Source of the DNA: JAAGZL01 sp050290785
GTDB taxonomy: Bacteria > Pseudomonadota > Gammaproteobacteria > Chromatiales > Chromatiaceae
DNA: 64,000 nt
Reading direction: 5' to 3'
Assembly (NCBI GenBank): GCA_050290785.1
Contig: JBNKIR010000042.1
Coordinates: 1 to 64,000 of the forward strand
The notes under the pieces are model-generated. The model made no database searches. It saw only the letters and a list, made by a program, of their open reading frames with translations, and was not told the DNA's origin. Shown in pieces: positions 1-7,357 of this stretch. Every line of letters begins with the position of its first letter. The first letter of the stretch is position 1. The translations under genes were made by a program, and so were the position numbers.

Positions 1-4
1 CTAT

Positions 5-2635
5 CTATACCTCAGTTACAGAATCACTTACAACCTGAGTGCTGTCCGGTGGTGTATTCATACGGTCTTGATATGGCTGATATTTCGGGAATGCACTGAT
101 TACAGACAAACAGAACGCTGAAAAATAGGGTAATGATTGTACCAACAGTACAGTGACCCATAAGATCATGTCCCAGGTATCAACATCCAACAGAATGTAA
201 ATAGCCGCAGCGGACAACCACAATGACAGCATAATCAGGGTCTCTTCAGATGCTGTGGCAATCGCCTTAACTAACGCGGCTGATTTCTCTTTTTTTGGTG
301 TGCGGACAAAAGGACGACCATCGGTAAATATTCCTAACCACATCGCCTTGGCAATTGTATGTGACAAGGACAATCCGGCTAGTGCTGCAGCTATTGTTTC
401 GCGTAAAGAGCCGACAATTTGTGCCCCGTGGTAGAGATATATCACTTTAGCAATCTTGAAGGCAAATAACGCAAGCGGTAGGAGTGAAAAAATTACCAAT
501 GGTGGGTCTATTGTTTTAGGCATGGTTATAAGGGCTATAGACCAGACGATAGCGGCAAAATTAAAGATTAGATTTATGCCATCTGCAATCCACGGTAACC
601 AACCTGCTACAAAGTGATAACGCTGACCAGTAGTTAGATTGCTTTTTGTATGTCCCAGCAACTCCTTGGCATGATAACGCAGGATCTGCATAGCTCCATA
701 GGCCCATCTGAAACGTTGGTTCTTATAGTCAAGAAAACTATCTGGCATTAAACCTTTGCCATAACTATCAGATGTGTATACGGCCTGATGGCCTGCTGAA
801 AAGATCATAAACCCTAATTCAGCATCCTCAGTGATTGTATTTTCACTCCATCCATCGACCTCTTCCAGGCATGTGCGCCTTACCATAGTCATGGTTCCAT
901 GCTGGATAATGGCGTTGCGCTCATTGCGAGTCACCATTCCTATGTGAAAAAATCCACGATATTCGGCAAAACACATAGCCTTGAAGGCGTTTTCGTTTAG
1001 ATCACGATAATCTTGAGGGGCTTGTACAATTGCAACATGCTCTTGGCTAAATTGTGGAGCAAGGTCACGTAACCATGTTGGCTCAACACAATAGTCACTA
1101 TCAATCACTGCGATTACTGTTGCATCATCGGTGGTTTGAGACAATGCAAAGTTCAGTGCACCAGCCTTAAAACCAGCTAATGGTGACTTATGATAGAACC
1201 TGAACTTATCACCCAGCTCTTTACAGTGCTGCTCGACTGGCCTCCATACCGACTCATCCTTAGTGTTGTTATCAATAACAATGACTTCGTAGCGGGGGTA
1301 ATCTAGATTTGCTAACGAATTGAGTGTCTCAATCATCATGTCCGGCGGCTCGTTATAAGCAGGGACATGAATAGAAACAATCGGTAGCTCATCATCGTCA
1401 ACTGTTATAGGTTTCATTTTACGACGGCGCCCTCTAACCCAGAGGGTCTCTGCCCATTCATGCGCCTCTATCAGAAGTACCATAATCACGCCAAGCATGC
1501 CTATCATCAAAAAGATACCTACTACGACAGCGCCCACCGTCATATATTGACGTGAATAATCATAGGCAATCCATACAACCACTGTTGTCAACAGATAGGC
1601 AATCATTGCCAGAAAGACTCGTCCACGACGATTTAGCGAGACCGAATCGGTAAGCAGTATTGTGAAAATAATAGCCGCTAGCAAAACAGAGATCACAGCA
1701 AGTGTCTGCCATTGAGGCAGGCCGACAATGGGTTTTACAAACTCAAACTTTGCATTACGCTCAACATCGTACACACCCCAATATGCACCTACCGAACCTT
1801 CCAAGTTGCGCTTCCATGGCTGATCAAACGCCTCCATGACATAGTAGATATACTTTTCTTGATGTGCCCTGTGCAGGAAACGGCGGAGAAATTTTGCCTG
1901 ATTTGCCTCACCAGCAACCGCAGATTTTATGGTTCGACCGTTACTTGGCCAGCCAACCTCAGCAATGACGATTGGCTTATCTGGAAACATCCGCTTTAAC
2001 TTACCGAGTTTCTCGATAATGAAGTCGACGGCTACCTCAATATCTACTCCTTCCCAATAGGGCAACATATGCACGGCAATATAATCCACATGCTTGGCCA
2101 ATTCTGGATGTTTCACCCACACATCGTGTGGTTCGGCAGTACTGACTGGAGCACCTAACTCATGACGAACATGGTCCAGATATTTACTCAGTTGTTCAAC
2201 AGATAGTTCTCCTCTTAGTATTGACTCATTGCCCACGATTACCCGAACTACATTGCTGCGATTTTTATCGGCAATCTTAATCACGTTTTCTACCGCAATC
2301 TCATTTTGTTCCAGGCGCTTATCTAACCATGCACCCAATGCCACATTAAGATCGTATTTCTTTGCCAGTTCAGGCACATGAGCCATGGGGCCATCAATGG
2401 TATAGGTACGAATCGCATGTGTTTTACCAGACAATAGAGCTATGTCTTGCTCAATTTGCTCAACTGTTGCCACATTGCCAACAATTGGATCATGCTCAGC
2501 ACGCATAGGAGAGAATGAGAATCCCATAACCCGTTCAGGCCATGGCGGTTCGATCTCAGGACGGTTCATGTAGGCCATAAGGCCATAGGTAACAGCGGCT
2601 ACGGCTATAGCAATAATTATATTGATTCGAATCAT
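5..2635 (-). CDS. GH17-GT2 membrane beta-glucan synthase-like protein
   Basis: An 876-residue protein in two halves. Residues 1-20 form a membrane anchor. About 35-305 is a glycoside hydrolase family 17 domain with the acid/base Glu in VGNES (E137) and the nucleophile in AEVGWPS (E226). Two to three membrane segments (about 310-395) lead to a family 2 glycosyltransferase with DSD (512-514), TED (602-604) and QRFRW (640-644), followed by more membrane segments. This fusion is known from NdvB-type cyclic beta-1,3/1,6-glucan synthases, where the GT2 domain polymerises UDP-glucose and the GH17 domain transglycosylates at the periplasmic side. The product here is inferred. The start is the ATG at 2635; the nearest purine tract is about 14 bases upstream, so translation initiation looks weak. 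No partner gene adjoins it. Confidence 0.85.
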   Translation of the reverse strand: MIRINIIIAIAVAAVTYGLMAYMNRPEIEPPWPERVMGFSFSPMRAEHDPIVGNVATVEQIEQDIALLSGKTHAIRTYTIDGPMAHVPELAKKYDLNVALGAWLDKRLEQNEIAVENVIKIADKNRSNVVRVIVGNESILRGELSVEQLSKYLDHVRHELGAPVSTAEPHDVWVKHPELAKHVDYIAVHMLPYWEGVDIEVAVDFIIEKLGKLKRMFPDKPIVIAEVGWPSNGRTIKSAVAGEANQAKFLRRFLHRAHQEKYIYYVMEAFDQPWKRNLEGSVGAYWGVYDVERNAKFEFVKPIVGLPQWQTLAVISVLLAAIIFTILLTDSVSLNRRGRVFLAMIAYLLTTVVVWIAYDYSRQYMTVGAVVVGIFLMIGMLGVIMVLLIEAHEWAETLWVRGRRRKMKPITVDDDELPIVSIHVPAYNEPPDMMIETLNSLANLDYPRYEVIVIDNNTKDESVWRPVEQHCKELGDKFRFYHKSPLAGFKAGALNFALSQTTDDATVIAVIDSDYCVEPTWLRDLAPQFSQEHVAIVQAPQDYRDLNENAFKAMCFAEYRGFFHIGMVTRNERNAIIQHGTMTMVRRTCLEEVDGWSENTITEDAELGFMIFSAGHQAVYTSDSYGKGLMPDSFLDYKNQRFRWAYGAMQILRYHAKELLGHTKSNLTTGQRYHFVAGWLPWIADGINLIFNFAAIVWSIALITMPKTIDPPLVIFSLLPLALFAFKIAKVIYLYHGAQIVGSLRETIAAALAGLSLSHTIAKAMWLGIFTDGRPFVRTPKKEKSAALVKAIATASEETLIMLSLWLSAAAIYILLDVDTWDMILWVTVLLVQSLPYFSAFCLSVISAFPKYQPYQDRMNTPPDSTQVVSDSVTEV

Positions 2636-2991
2636 TGAATCTTAGACTCTCCGCATGGATTCTTATACTTTAAGGAGGCTACAGTCTATGTAAAAAAGGC
2701 CCAAGTTCGCAGCAGTGCAGCTGATACATACACCTATATATTTTTAATAATTTCATGGGTATACGAACTAGGACTATCCAAAAACAAACCTTGACCAATC
2801 CTATCAAATTATCCCTCACACTCATAGGTTTTATTTATTAGAACGTGAACTTATCACATAACCATAAAACCATGCTGCATCTTTAATATTCATCATTAAA
2901 TAACCAATCAAAATAGAGTTTCCTGACCAGAAAACGGTCACAAGAGATTGCTTACAACCGCGATCTGGTTTAACCTTGCGCCCTTGTTTTT
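2636..2991. other. AT-rich intergenic stretch
   Basis: This is the upstream region of the GH17-GT2 gene on one side and the leader of the tRNA-Ser mosaic on the other. I see no convincing gene, terminator or operator. Short frames crossing it have no recognisable protein signature. Confidence 0.4.
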
Positions 2992-3012
2992 GGAGAGGTG
3001 TCCGAGTGGCTG
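2992..3012 (+). pseudogene. 5' fragment of a tRNA-Ser gene
   Basis: These 21 bases are identical to the first 21 bases of the intact tRNA-Ser at 3121 (acceptor 5' strand through the D-arm) and are likewise preceded by a run of T. The match then stops and hairpin-rich sequence follows. At 3074-3082 a string resembling a tRNA-Ser(GCU) anticodon loop (cctgctaaa) appears, so this may be the remains of a second serine tRNA gene interrupted in its D-arm. It cannot fold into a complete tRNA as it stands. Confidence 0.6.
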
Positions 3013-3110
3013 CACCGAGGCCTCGCCGACAAATGAGGGCCATAGGCCCGAATAACGAGCACGCCAGCGTGCTCCTGCTAAACGTCTTCAATGATTGAAG
3101 GCCAAATTAC
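3013..3110. repeat. Chained-hairpin element after the tRNA fragment
   Basis: The stretch holds a run of short palindromes: CGAGGCCTCG near 3017, GGGCC-ATA-GGCCC at 3037-3049, and a perfect 8-bp stem GAGCACGC/GCGTGCTC at 3057-3074 with a two-base loop. The style (short stems, 2-4 base loops) matches the hairpin chains at 3293-3371 and 3497-3578, so the three look like members of one repeat family. Confidence 0.5.
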
Positions 3111-3120
3111 CAGTTTTTTT

Positions 3121-3211
<91 letters not shown>

Positions 3212-3221
3212 AAATCTTAAC

Positions 3222-3244
3222 AACCCGCCCCATGGCGGGTTTTT
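3222..3244 (+). terminator. Terminator of tRNA-Ser
   Basis: Inverted repeat AACCCGCC / GGCGGGTT with loop CCAT followed by a T-run, 10 bases after the tRNA CCA end. It is a standard rho-independent terminator for the tRNA transcript. Confidence 0.85.
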
Positions 3245-3292
3245 AGGTTTTAGAGGGTGTGGATTCGAGCCCGAGGTAATCGTATAAAAGCT

Positions 3293-3371
3293 GGTTCGAC
3301 AAGCGCCAGAGGCGCGCAGCACGAGCCACGGAGTGGCGAGAGGGACGAAGGACCGATAATCCCTCCCTCGG
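3293..3371 (+). repeat. Hairpin-chain repeat in a tRNA T-arm-like sequence, copy A
   Basis: It opens with GGTTCGAC and closes with GATAATCCCTCCCTC. These are the two halves of the T-arm and acceptor end of the nearby tRNA-Ser, separated by about 60 bases. The inserted part contains GCGCC-AGA-GGCGC, CCA-CGGAG-TGG and GGaC-GAAG-GaCC hairpins. It shares ACGAGCCA, AGTGGCGAGAGGG and GATAATCCC with copy B at 3497-3578. I do not recognise a named repeat family. Confidence 0.6.
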
Positions 3372-3426
3372 CAACTGCTCCATGCGTTGCCCTACCTCCT
3401 GCATCCATGCAGTCGTCTCCGCCAAT

Positions 3427-3463
3427 AAACACAAAAGCCCCGCTTGTCGGGGCTTTTGTGTTT
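3427..3463 (+). terminator. Strong bidirectional hairpin terminator
   Basis: A long, nearly perfect inverted repeat, AAACACAAAAGCCCCG / CGGGGCTTTTGTGTTT, with a 5-base loop, A-rich on one side and T-rich on the other. It could end transcription from either direction. It is preceded by CTCCGCCA, which resembles a tRNA 3' end. It lies between hairpin-chain copies A and B. Confidence 0.8.
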
Positions 3464-3496
3464 ATCAGGTGCGTGGGTGGGTGAGGGCCCACGCCG

Positions 3497-3578
3497 GGTT
3501 CGACCAGCCAGCACGGAGTGCTGGCGTAGGACGAGCCATGCAGTGGCGAGAGGGCCGTAGGCCCGATAATCCCACTCT
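3497..3578 (+). repeat. Hairpin-chain repeat in a tRNA T-arm-like sequence, copy B
   Basis: It begins with GGTTCGAC and ends with GATAATCCCACTCT, again like a T-arm split at TTCGA. Inside are CCAGCAC-GGA-GTGCTGG, CCA-TGCAG-TGG and GGGCC-GTA-GGCCC hairpins in series. The right half is closely similar to copy A. No protein-coding function is evident, although short frames run through it. Confidence 0.6.
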
Positions 3579-3602
3579 ACAGGGAGAAAATCCCCAGGAT
3601 GA

Positions 3603-4214
3603 CTATCGTATAAAAAATGTACCTGAATAACTAAAGGTCTGTCCCAGCAACGGGTGGACCATGTAAAAGTCGATGTAGAACTCATTTTCTGAGATAGCCC
3701 GTTCAATTATTCGGGCATCTCCCAGAATGGCCCATGTCGGTATGGGGATACGCGCCACTCCAGTATCCCAAATATAGGAGACGCTGGTAAAGACCAAGGC
3801 TCCGGCTTCCACTGACATGCGCATACGGATTCCCAGGCCGTATTTTACGTATTCGATGATCTCATCATTCCCTGCATACTCCATCCTGGACTTAAACTCG
3901 GTCATAGGTTTGCCGGGAAATTGCAGGGTGCGGTGCCAGAACATGGACTTGGAGTTATCTTCTGTGGTCCAGTTTTTGACTTTGGTTGGGATATCCTTGC
4001 CACGGTATGGAACCAGTGCTCCGAAGATACGCCCTGGCAGTAGAAACAGTTTGGCTATATTAGAGTGGAAGACCCGGTCCATTTTGCCGTGAATGCTCAT
4101 GTTCGTGTCTGTACCCGGGGCCATCGCGTAGTGTTGCTGTACGATGGGGTCAAGATCATCCCACTGTTGTCCCAGGGCCTGTTGCATGATGGATATTGGT
4201 TGTTCTTGTTGCAT
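3603..4214 (-). CDS. DUF4166 domain protein
   Basis: A 203-residue soluble protein with no signal peptide. Its pattern (SIHGKMDRVFHSN near the N-terminus, LFLLPGRIFGALVPYRG, W-H-R-T-L-Q-F-PGKP, a central F-x-S-x-M) fits the DUF4166 family, which is often fused to or encoded beside SDR/epimerase proteins with DoxX-like domains. That is the arrangement here: it is the last gene of the operon 6351 to 3603, 10 bases after the DUF2269 membrane protein. The start ATG at 4214 has a good ribosome site (AGGGAGAG). The biochemical role of the family is unknown. Confidence 0.8.
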   Translation of the reverse strand: MQQEQPISIMQQALGQQWDDLDPIVQQHYAMAPGTDTNMSIHGKMDRVFHSNIAKLFLLPGRIFGALVPYRGKDIPTKVKNWTTEDNSKSMFWHRTLQFPGKPMTEFKSRMEYAGNDEIIEYVKYGLGIRMRMSVEAGALVFTSVSYIWDTGVARIPIPTWAILGDARIIERAISENEFYIDFYMVHPLLGQTFSYSGTFFIR

Positions 4215-4224
4215 GGAACTCTCC

Positions 4225-4695
4225 CTATAGCGTGATGGACGGTTTAAAGACCATCAGAAAATAGACGGCAACCATGGCGATGAAGGCTGGTACGCCCAGC
4301 CAGAACCATATTCGTGCATAGCTGTGATAGCGTACATCCAGTTTTCTGGATGATAGAGCATTATTAGCCATATCCCGCATGCGTATCTGTAACCATACTA
4401 CCGGCAGCCAACATGCCCCCGCAATGACATAGAGTGCTATAGCTGCAATTATCCATGGTTCGTCGAAAGGAAACCCCATGATGTGCACCAACCAGAGTCC
4501 TGTGATTGGCTGGATGATCACCGTGGGGGTGGTGAATAACCAGTCGGCGATGACTACGGTGCCATTGGTCTTGGCCATGGCGGCAATATTGCCGTCGCGA
4601 TCCGCCATCCATTTGTAGAAGGCGCTGCCCAGACCGGTACCGAACAACAGGGTAGAGCTTAGGATATGAATGGTCTTGAGTATGAAGTATTCCAT
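4225..4695 (-). CDS. DUF2269 family integral membrane protein
   Basis: A 156-residue protein with four predicted hydrophobic segments (about 5-25, 45-70, 80-105, 128-150). It resembles DUF2269 membrane proteins. An open frame extends upstream to 5079, but it lies inside the SDR gene in another frame, so I start at the ATG near 4695. Three consecutive ATG codons (4693-4701) follow an AAAGGAG site; the first overlaps the stop of the SDR gene, indicating translational coupling. Its genomic pairing with SDR and DUF4166 genes points to a shared membrane-linked process, function unknown. Confidence 0.8.
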   Translation of the reverse strand: MEYFILKTIHILSSTLLFGTGLGSAFYKWMADRDGNIAAMAKTNGTVVIADWLFTTPTVIIQPITGLWLVHIMGFPFDEPWIIAAIALYVIAGACWLPVVWLQIRMRDMANNALSSRKLDVRYHSYARIWFWLGVPAFIAMVAVYFLMVFKPSITL

Positions 4696-4697
4696 CA

Positions 4698-5981
4698 TCA
4701 TCTCCTTTCCAGCGTTAGCATGATCAGAGTGGCGACAACCAGCGGCAGGTTTTTGCTGATGGGGCCAAACGGATGGGCCCAGTATTCCGGGAGCCATAGT
4801 GTGATGAGGGCGCTGTACAGCAGGATAATGCCTATCTGTATCAGCACTGTCAGACGCAAGTGAAAAGAGAATAGGGTGGCGAGACCAAGCAGTACATCTG
4901 CCGTGGCGGCTCCATAGAGCAGGAGTGGTTGCCAGATGCCAGTGATGCCAAGTCTGGCCAACAAGGTGTAACTCTGTTCCACCGGGAATACAAATGCCGA
5001 AACTATGCCGGTAAAGATCCAGAGAAAGGCGATGGTGATGCGCAAGAGAGGAGCAAGGAGAGATAACCCCGCATGCCATCTGTCCGCCTGCAGTGCCGGG
5101 GAGGCGGCTAAGGCCTGTTCAATGGTTTGTGGTCGGAAGCCGAATCTGTCTATGAATGGTCCTACGTCTCCCGTGTTGCCGTTGCGTAGCATCTGCACTG
5201 CCTCTGCATTTATCGGCGTCTGTCCCAGCAGACCGGCCCAGCGTGCGCCAAGCAGGGCCAGACGGTAGGGTATAGATATGAAACTGGCGTTACCTAGCCC
5301 CAGCCAAATGCGCAGTTTTTGATATATGGTTTTCATAGTTACTTGTTTGGGGCCTACCATCTCTACATTTGTCCGCAACTGTTCTGGTGTTTCTGCCAGC
5401 TGTCGTATGGCCCTGGTCATGTCGTCGATATGGATGGGTTGAATACATTGATCGCCCACATCGATCAGTGGGATGAGGGGCAGGGTGGAGATGGCCTTGA
5501 ACATGGTCATGCTCTTGGCGCCAGGACCATAGACGAGAGATGGCATTACCACGGCCCAGTCAAGGTCTCTATCTCTCAGGAAGCGGTCTGCGGCGCGTTT
5601 GCTGATGTGGTAGTGACTGAAGGCGGCATCATCAGCTCCCAGGGCGGATATTTGAATGACGCGTCTTACCCCAACCGTTTCGCAGGCCTGGAACAGGGCG
5701 ATGGGCGCCTGGGTGTGCAATGCATCGAATGTCTGGTTACGTGTCTCGCCGATGATGCCAACGGCGTTGATTACGACATCCACGGCCTCTAACCGTGGCA
5801 GCCAATCATCATCTGCGTGGTCGTTGCAAAAGTCTGCTGGTATAATCGCTATGTTCTGCCAGCGTTGCCGTATATGTTCCGGTTGCCGCACGCAGGCCAC
5901 AACCTCATGTCCTGCCTCCAACATGGCCTCTACCAGGTGGCTGCCGATAAAACCGCTTGCGCCGGTGATTAGTATACGCAT
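4698..5981 (-). CDS. NAD(P)-binding SDR/epimerase fused to a DoxX-like membrane domain
   Basis: A 427-residue protein. Residues 1-12 (MRILITGASGFIG) give the Rossmann GxxGxxG motif of atypical short-chain dehydrogenases of the NmrA/NDUFA9 type, and the domain runs to about 290. The C-terminal 130 residues contain four membrane helices of the DoxX-like kind. The ATG at 5981 is preceded by GAGAGGC; an upstream in-frame extension lies in the previous gene and is rejected. The gene sits one base after the stop of the 122-residue membrane protein and overlaps the DUF2269 gene. Substrate unknown; a membrane-tethered redox or quinone-related role is inference. Confidence 0.85.
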   Translation of the reverse strand: MRILITGASGFIGSHLVEAMLEAGHEVVACVRQPEHIRQRWQNIAIIPADFCNDHADDDWLPRLEAVDVVINAVGIIGETRNQTFDALHTQAPIALFQACETVGVRRVIQISALGADDAAFSHYHISKRAADRFLRDRDLDWAVVMPSLVYGPGAKSMTMFKAISTLPLIPLIDVGDQCIQPIHIDDMTRAIRQLAETPEQLRTNVEMVGPKQVTMKTIYQKLRIWLGLGNASFISIPYRLALLGARWAGLLGQTPINAEAVQMLRNGNTGDVGPFIDRFGFRPQTIEQALAASPALQADRWHAGLSLLAPLLRITIAFLWIFTGIVSAFVFPVEQSYTLLARLGITGIWQPLLLYGAATADVLLGLATLFSFHLRLTVLIQIGIILLYSALITLWLPEYWAHPFGPISKNLPLVVATLIMLTLERR

Positions 5982-5982
5982 G

Positions 5983-6351
5983 TCATTTTGCCTCTCTGGT
6001 ATTTGGCAGGATTGCCTGATAGTTTGGGTCGCCAATGGATTTCCAGATTACACGTCCGATGATGCACAGCCCGATGAAATCACCTAGCAGAGTCCTGAAT
6101 AGTGCTCGTTGTAGTTCATGGGCAATATTGAGATGGGTTATGGACGCCGTGGGGGCAAAGAATGCGACCATCAGAAGAGGGGAGATAACAAGCATCAACT
6201 GGGTGAACATGACCCAGAACTCTGCCCGTTGTGCGGTTCCGCAGGTGTCGGTTAGAACATCCCGCAGAAGCGGTTTGAGCAACAGTATCATGATAAGGCT
6301 GATACCAAGAGAGAGAGCCATTTCGCTGGTAAAAAGTATGAGTGTAGTCAT
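5983..6351 (-). CDS. Small membrane protein, first gene of the SDR operon
   Basis: A 122-residue hydrophobic protein with three probable membrane helices (about 4-25, 45-65, 85-105). I choose ATG 6351, placed about 6 bases after AGAGGTGA; a GTG at 6360 is the alternative. I do not recognise the family. Its stop is one base before the SDR start, so it is cotranscribed. The palindromic operator at 6373-6404 lies directly upstream, suggesting repression by the adjacent GbsR-type regulator. Confidence 0.7.
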   Translation of the reverse strand: MTTLILFTSEMALSLGISLIMILLLKPLLRDVLTDTCGTAQRAEFWVMFTQLMLVISPLLMVAFFAPTASITHLNIAHELQRALFRTLLGDFIGLCIIGRVIWKSIGDPNYQAILPNTREAK

Positions 6352-6372
6352 TGCAATCACCTCTCAGTAGTT

Positions 6373-6404
6373 TCATGAATTTCTGTAATAACAGAAATTC
6401 ATGA
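6373..6404. promoter_or_regulatory. Perfect palindrome, probable operator of the GbsR-type regulator
   Basis: Arms of 14 bases (TCATGAATTTCTGT and its complement) flank the 4-base centre AATA. It sits between the regulator gene and the SDR operon. The half-site ACAGAAATT recurs upstream of the regulator start at 6974-6982. A shared half-site at both promoters is what an autoregulated local repressor would show. It has no T-run, so it is less likely to be only a terminator of the regulator gene. Confidence 0.6.
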
Positions 6405-6417
6405 GTAAAAAGGGGGG

Positions 6418-6945
6418 CTACTTTCCCCCGAGAAATCCCTGCACCTTAGCCCCAAGTTTGATCAGCTTTTGTAGGGTGGGTTTAGGGAGAATCTTGATTT
6501 GTGTATACCAGGTATCAAGCAGTTCCATAAATTCAAGCACATCCCGCATACGTTCTTTTACATCTGTGGGGGTATGATTGTCATCAGTACTCTCTAACAC
6601 ACACTCCCGCAGTACGCTCATGGTAGGGTCCAGTTCACGTTGCTTGCGGCCTTCCATGATGGTGTAGAAAAGTTCCCAGGGGTCCTGCATGGTTTCAAAG
6701 TGATCACGCCTATCCCCCAGTAGATGTACCGTCTTAACCAGTTTCCAGGATTGGAGTTCCTTGATACTGGTACTGACATTGGAGCGTGCCACGTTTAGTG
6801 TCTCCGTTATCTCTTCAGCATTCATGGGGTTGGATGAGAGATAGAGCAGGGCATGGATCTGGGCAACGGTGCGATTAACCCCCCAGCGAGTACCCATCTC
6901 TCCCCAGTGCAGTATGTATTTTTCCATGATCGGGGTTAGTTTCAT
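6418..6945 (-). CDS. GbsR/MarR-type winged-helix transcriptional regulator
   Basis: A 175-residue regulator. Residues about 15-100 form a winged helix (NRTVAQIHALLYLSSNPMNAEEI, then recognition region NVARSNVSTSIKELQSW, then wing VHLLGDRRDHFE), typical of the GbsR branch of MarR-like regulators; the C-terminal helices probably dimerise. The ATG at 6945 follows AGGGTGA by about 5 bases; a GTG at 6954 is possible. It precedes the SDR/DoxX/DUF2269/DUF4166 operon on the same strand, with a palindrome between them and a related half-site at its own promoter. The inducing ligand is unknown. Confidence 0.85.
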   Translation of the reverse strand: MKLTPIMEKYILHWGEMGTRWGVNRTVAQIHALLYLSSNPMNAEEITETLNVARSNVSTSIKELQSWKLVKTVHLLGDRRDHFETMQDPWELFYTIMEGRKQRELDPTMSVLRECVLESTDDNHTPTDVKERMRDVLEFMELLDTWYTQIKILPKPTLQKLIKLGAKVQGFLGGK

Positions 6946-6961
6946 CTGTATCACCCTATAT

Positions 6962-6990
6962 ATTTCATTTATTACAGAAATTAGTGTAAT
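6962..6990. promoter_or_regulatory. Second operator-like half-site at the regulator promoter
   Basis: The sequence contains ATTACAGAAATT, matching one arm of the palindrome at 6373-6404, followed by an imperfect partner (AGTGTAATA). Its position just upstream of the regulator start fits autoregulation. Confidence 0.4.
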
Positions 6991-7199
6991 AGCTTGATGT
7001 TGTCAAGTTACATATGAATGGGGTGACTCTGGCGGCGGATGATCTTGCTTAGTAGGTTTGATGCTTAGGTGTAAATTTGGAACTTATCTTCAAGTATTTT
7101 ATATATTTTTCATTGAAAACGCCGAAATATCCTACACATAGTTAGGTAAATTTCCATAGAAAAAACATAGAACTAACGGCTACAGTTATACATAGGCAT

Positions 7200-7337
7200 T
7201 TGCTAGACATCTAAGGAATGTTTAACGTGGAAGCTTAAAGGAAGCGTATGGTGCCATGGAGGCACGGCAAGGAAGCACTGCAGGGATGCACGACTTAGAT
7301 GGGGCCGGTCATTATTGTTTGATGACCGGCCTTTTTT
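7200..7337 (+). ncRNA. CsrB/RsmX-type regulatory sRNA (CsrA sponge)
   Basis: Six GGA motifs occur in about 72 bases (7215, 7229, 7240, 7258, 7271, 7284), five of them as ANGGA. Several sit in hairpin loops: ACAT-ctaagga-ATGT (7207-7221), GCTT-aaagg-AAGC (7233-7245), GTGCC-ATGGA-GGCAC (7251-7265) and TGCA-GGGA-TGCA (7279-7290). The region ends in a rho-independent terminator. This is the architecture of CsrB/RsmX/RsmY/RsmZ RNAs, which sequester the translational regulator CsrA/RsmA. The length (about 138 nt) fits the Rsm type. The start near 7200 is inferred from TATACA at 7187-7192; no clear -35 box is present, as expected for an activated promoter. Confidence 0.72.
7303..7337 (+). terminator. 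Terminator of the CsrB-like sRNA
   Basis: GGCCGGTCAT / ATGACCGGCC stem with a 9-base loop, followed by a T-run on the plus strand only. No plus-strand protein gene lies upstream, so it supports a free-standing RNA. Confidence 0.85.
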
Positions 7338-7357
7338 ATTGTGAGATCAGATCCTCC

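Noticed and set aside
2992..3100. A second functional tRNA-Ser gene
   Set aside because: Only the 5' 21 bases match; no complete acceptor, variable arm or T-arm follows in register.
3243..3706. Several overlapping short frames on both strands
   Set aside because: They run through the tRNA-derived hairpin repeats and terminator; their residues reflect repeats, not a protein.
4696..5079. N-terminal extension of the DUF2269 protein
   Set aside because: The in-frame extension lies inside the SDR-DoxX gene in another frame and has low-complexity composition; the ATG cluster at 4693-4701 has the ribosome site.
5319..5792. A 157-codon open frame on the plus strand
   Set aside because: It is antisense to the SDR gene and without family signature or ribosome site.
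6985..7012. A GacA/UvrY box upstream of the CsrB-like RNA
   Set aside because: TGTAA and TTACA are present in inverted orientation but span 28 bases instead of the 18-base consensus palindrome, so I do not call it.
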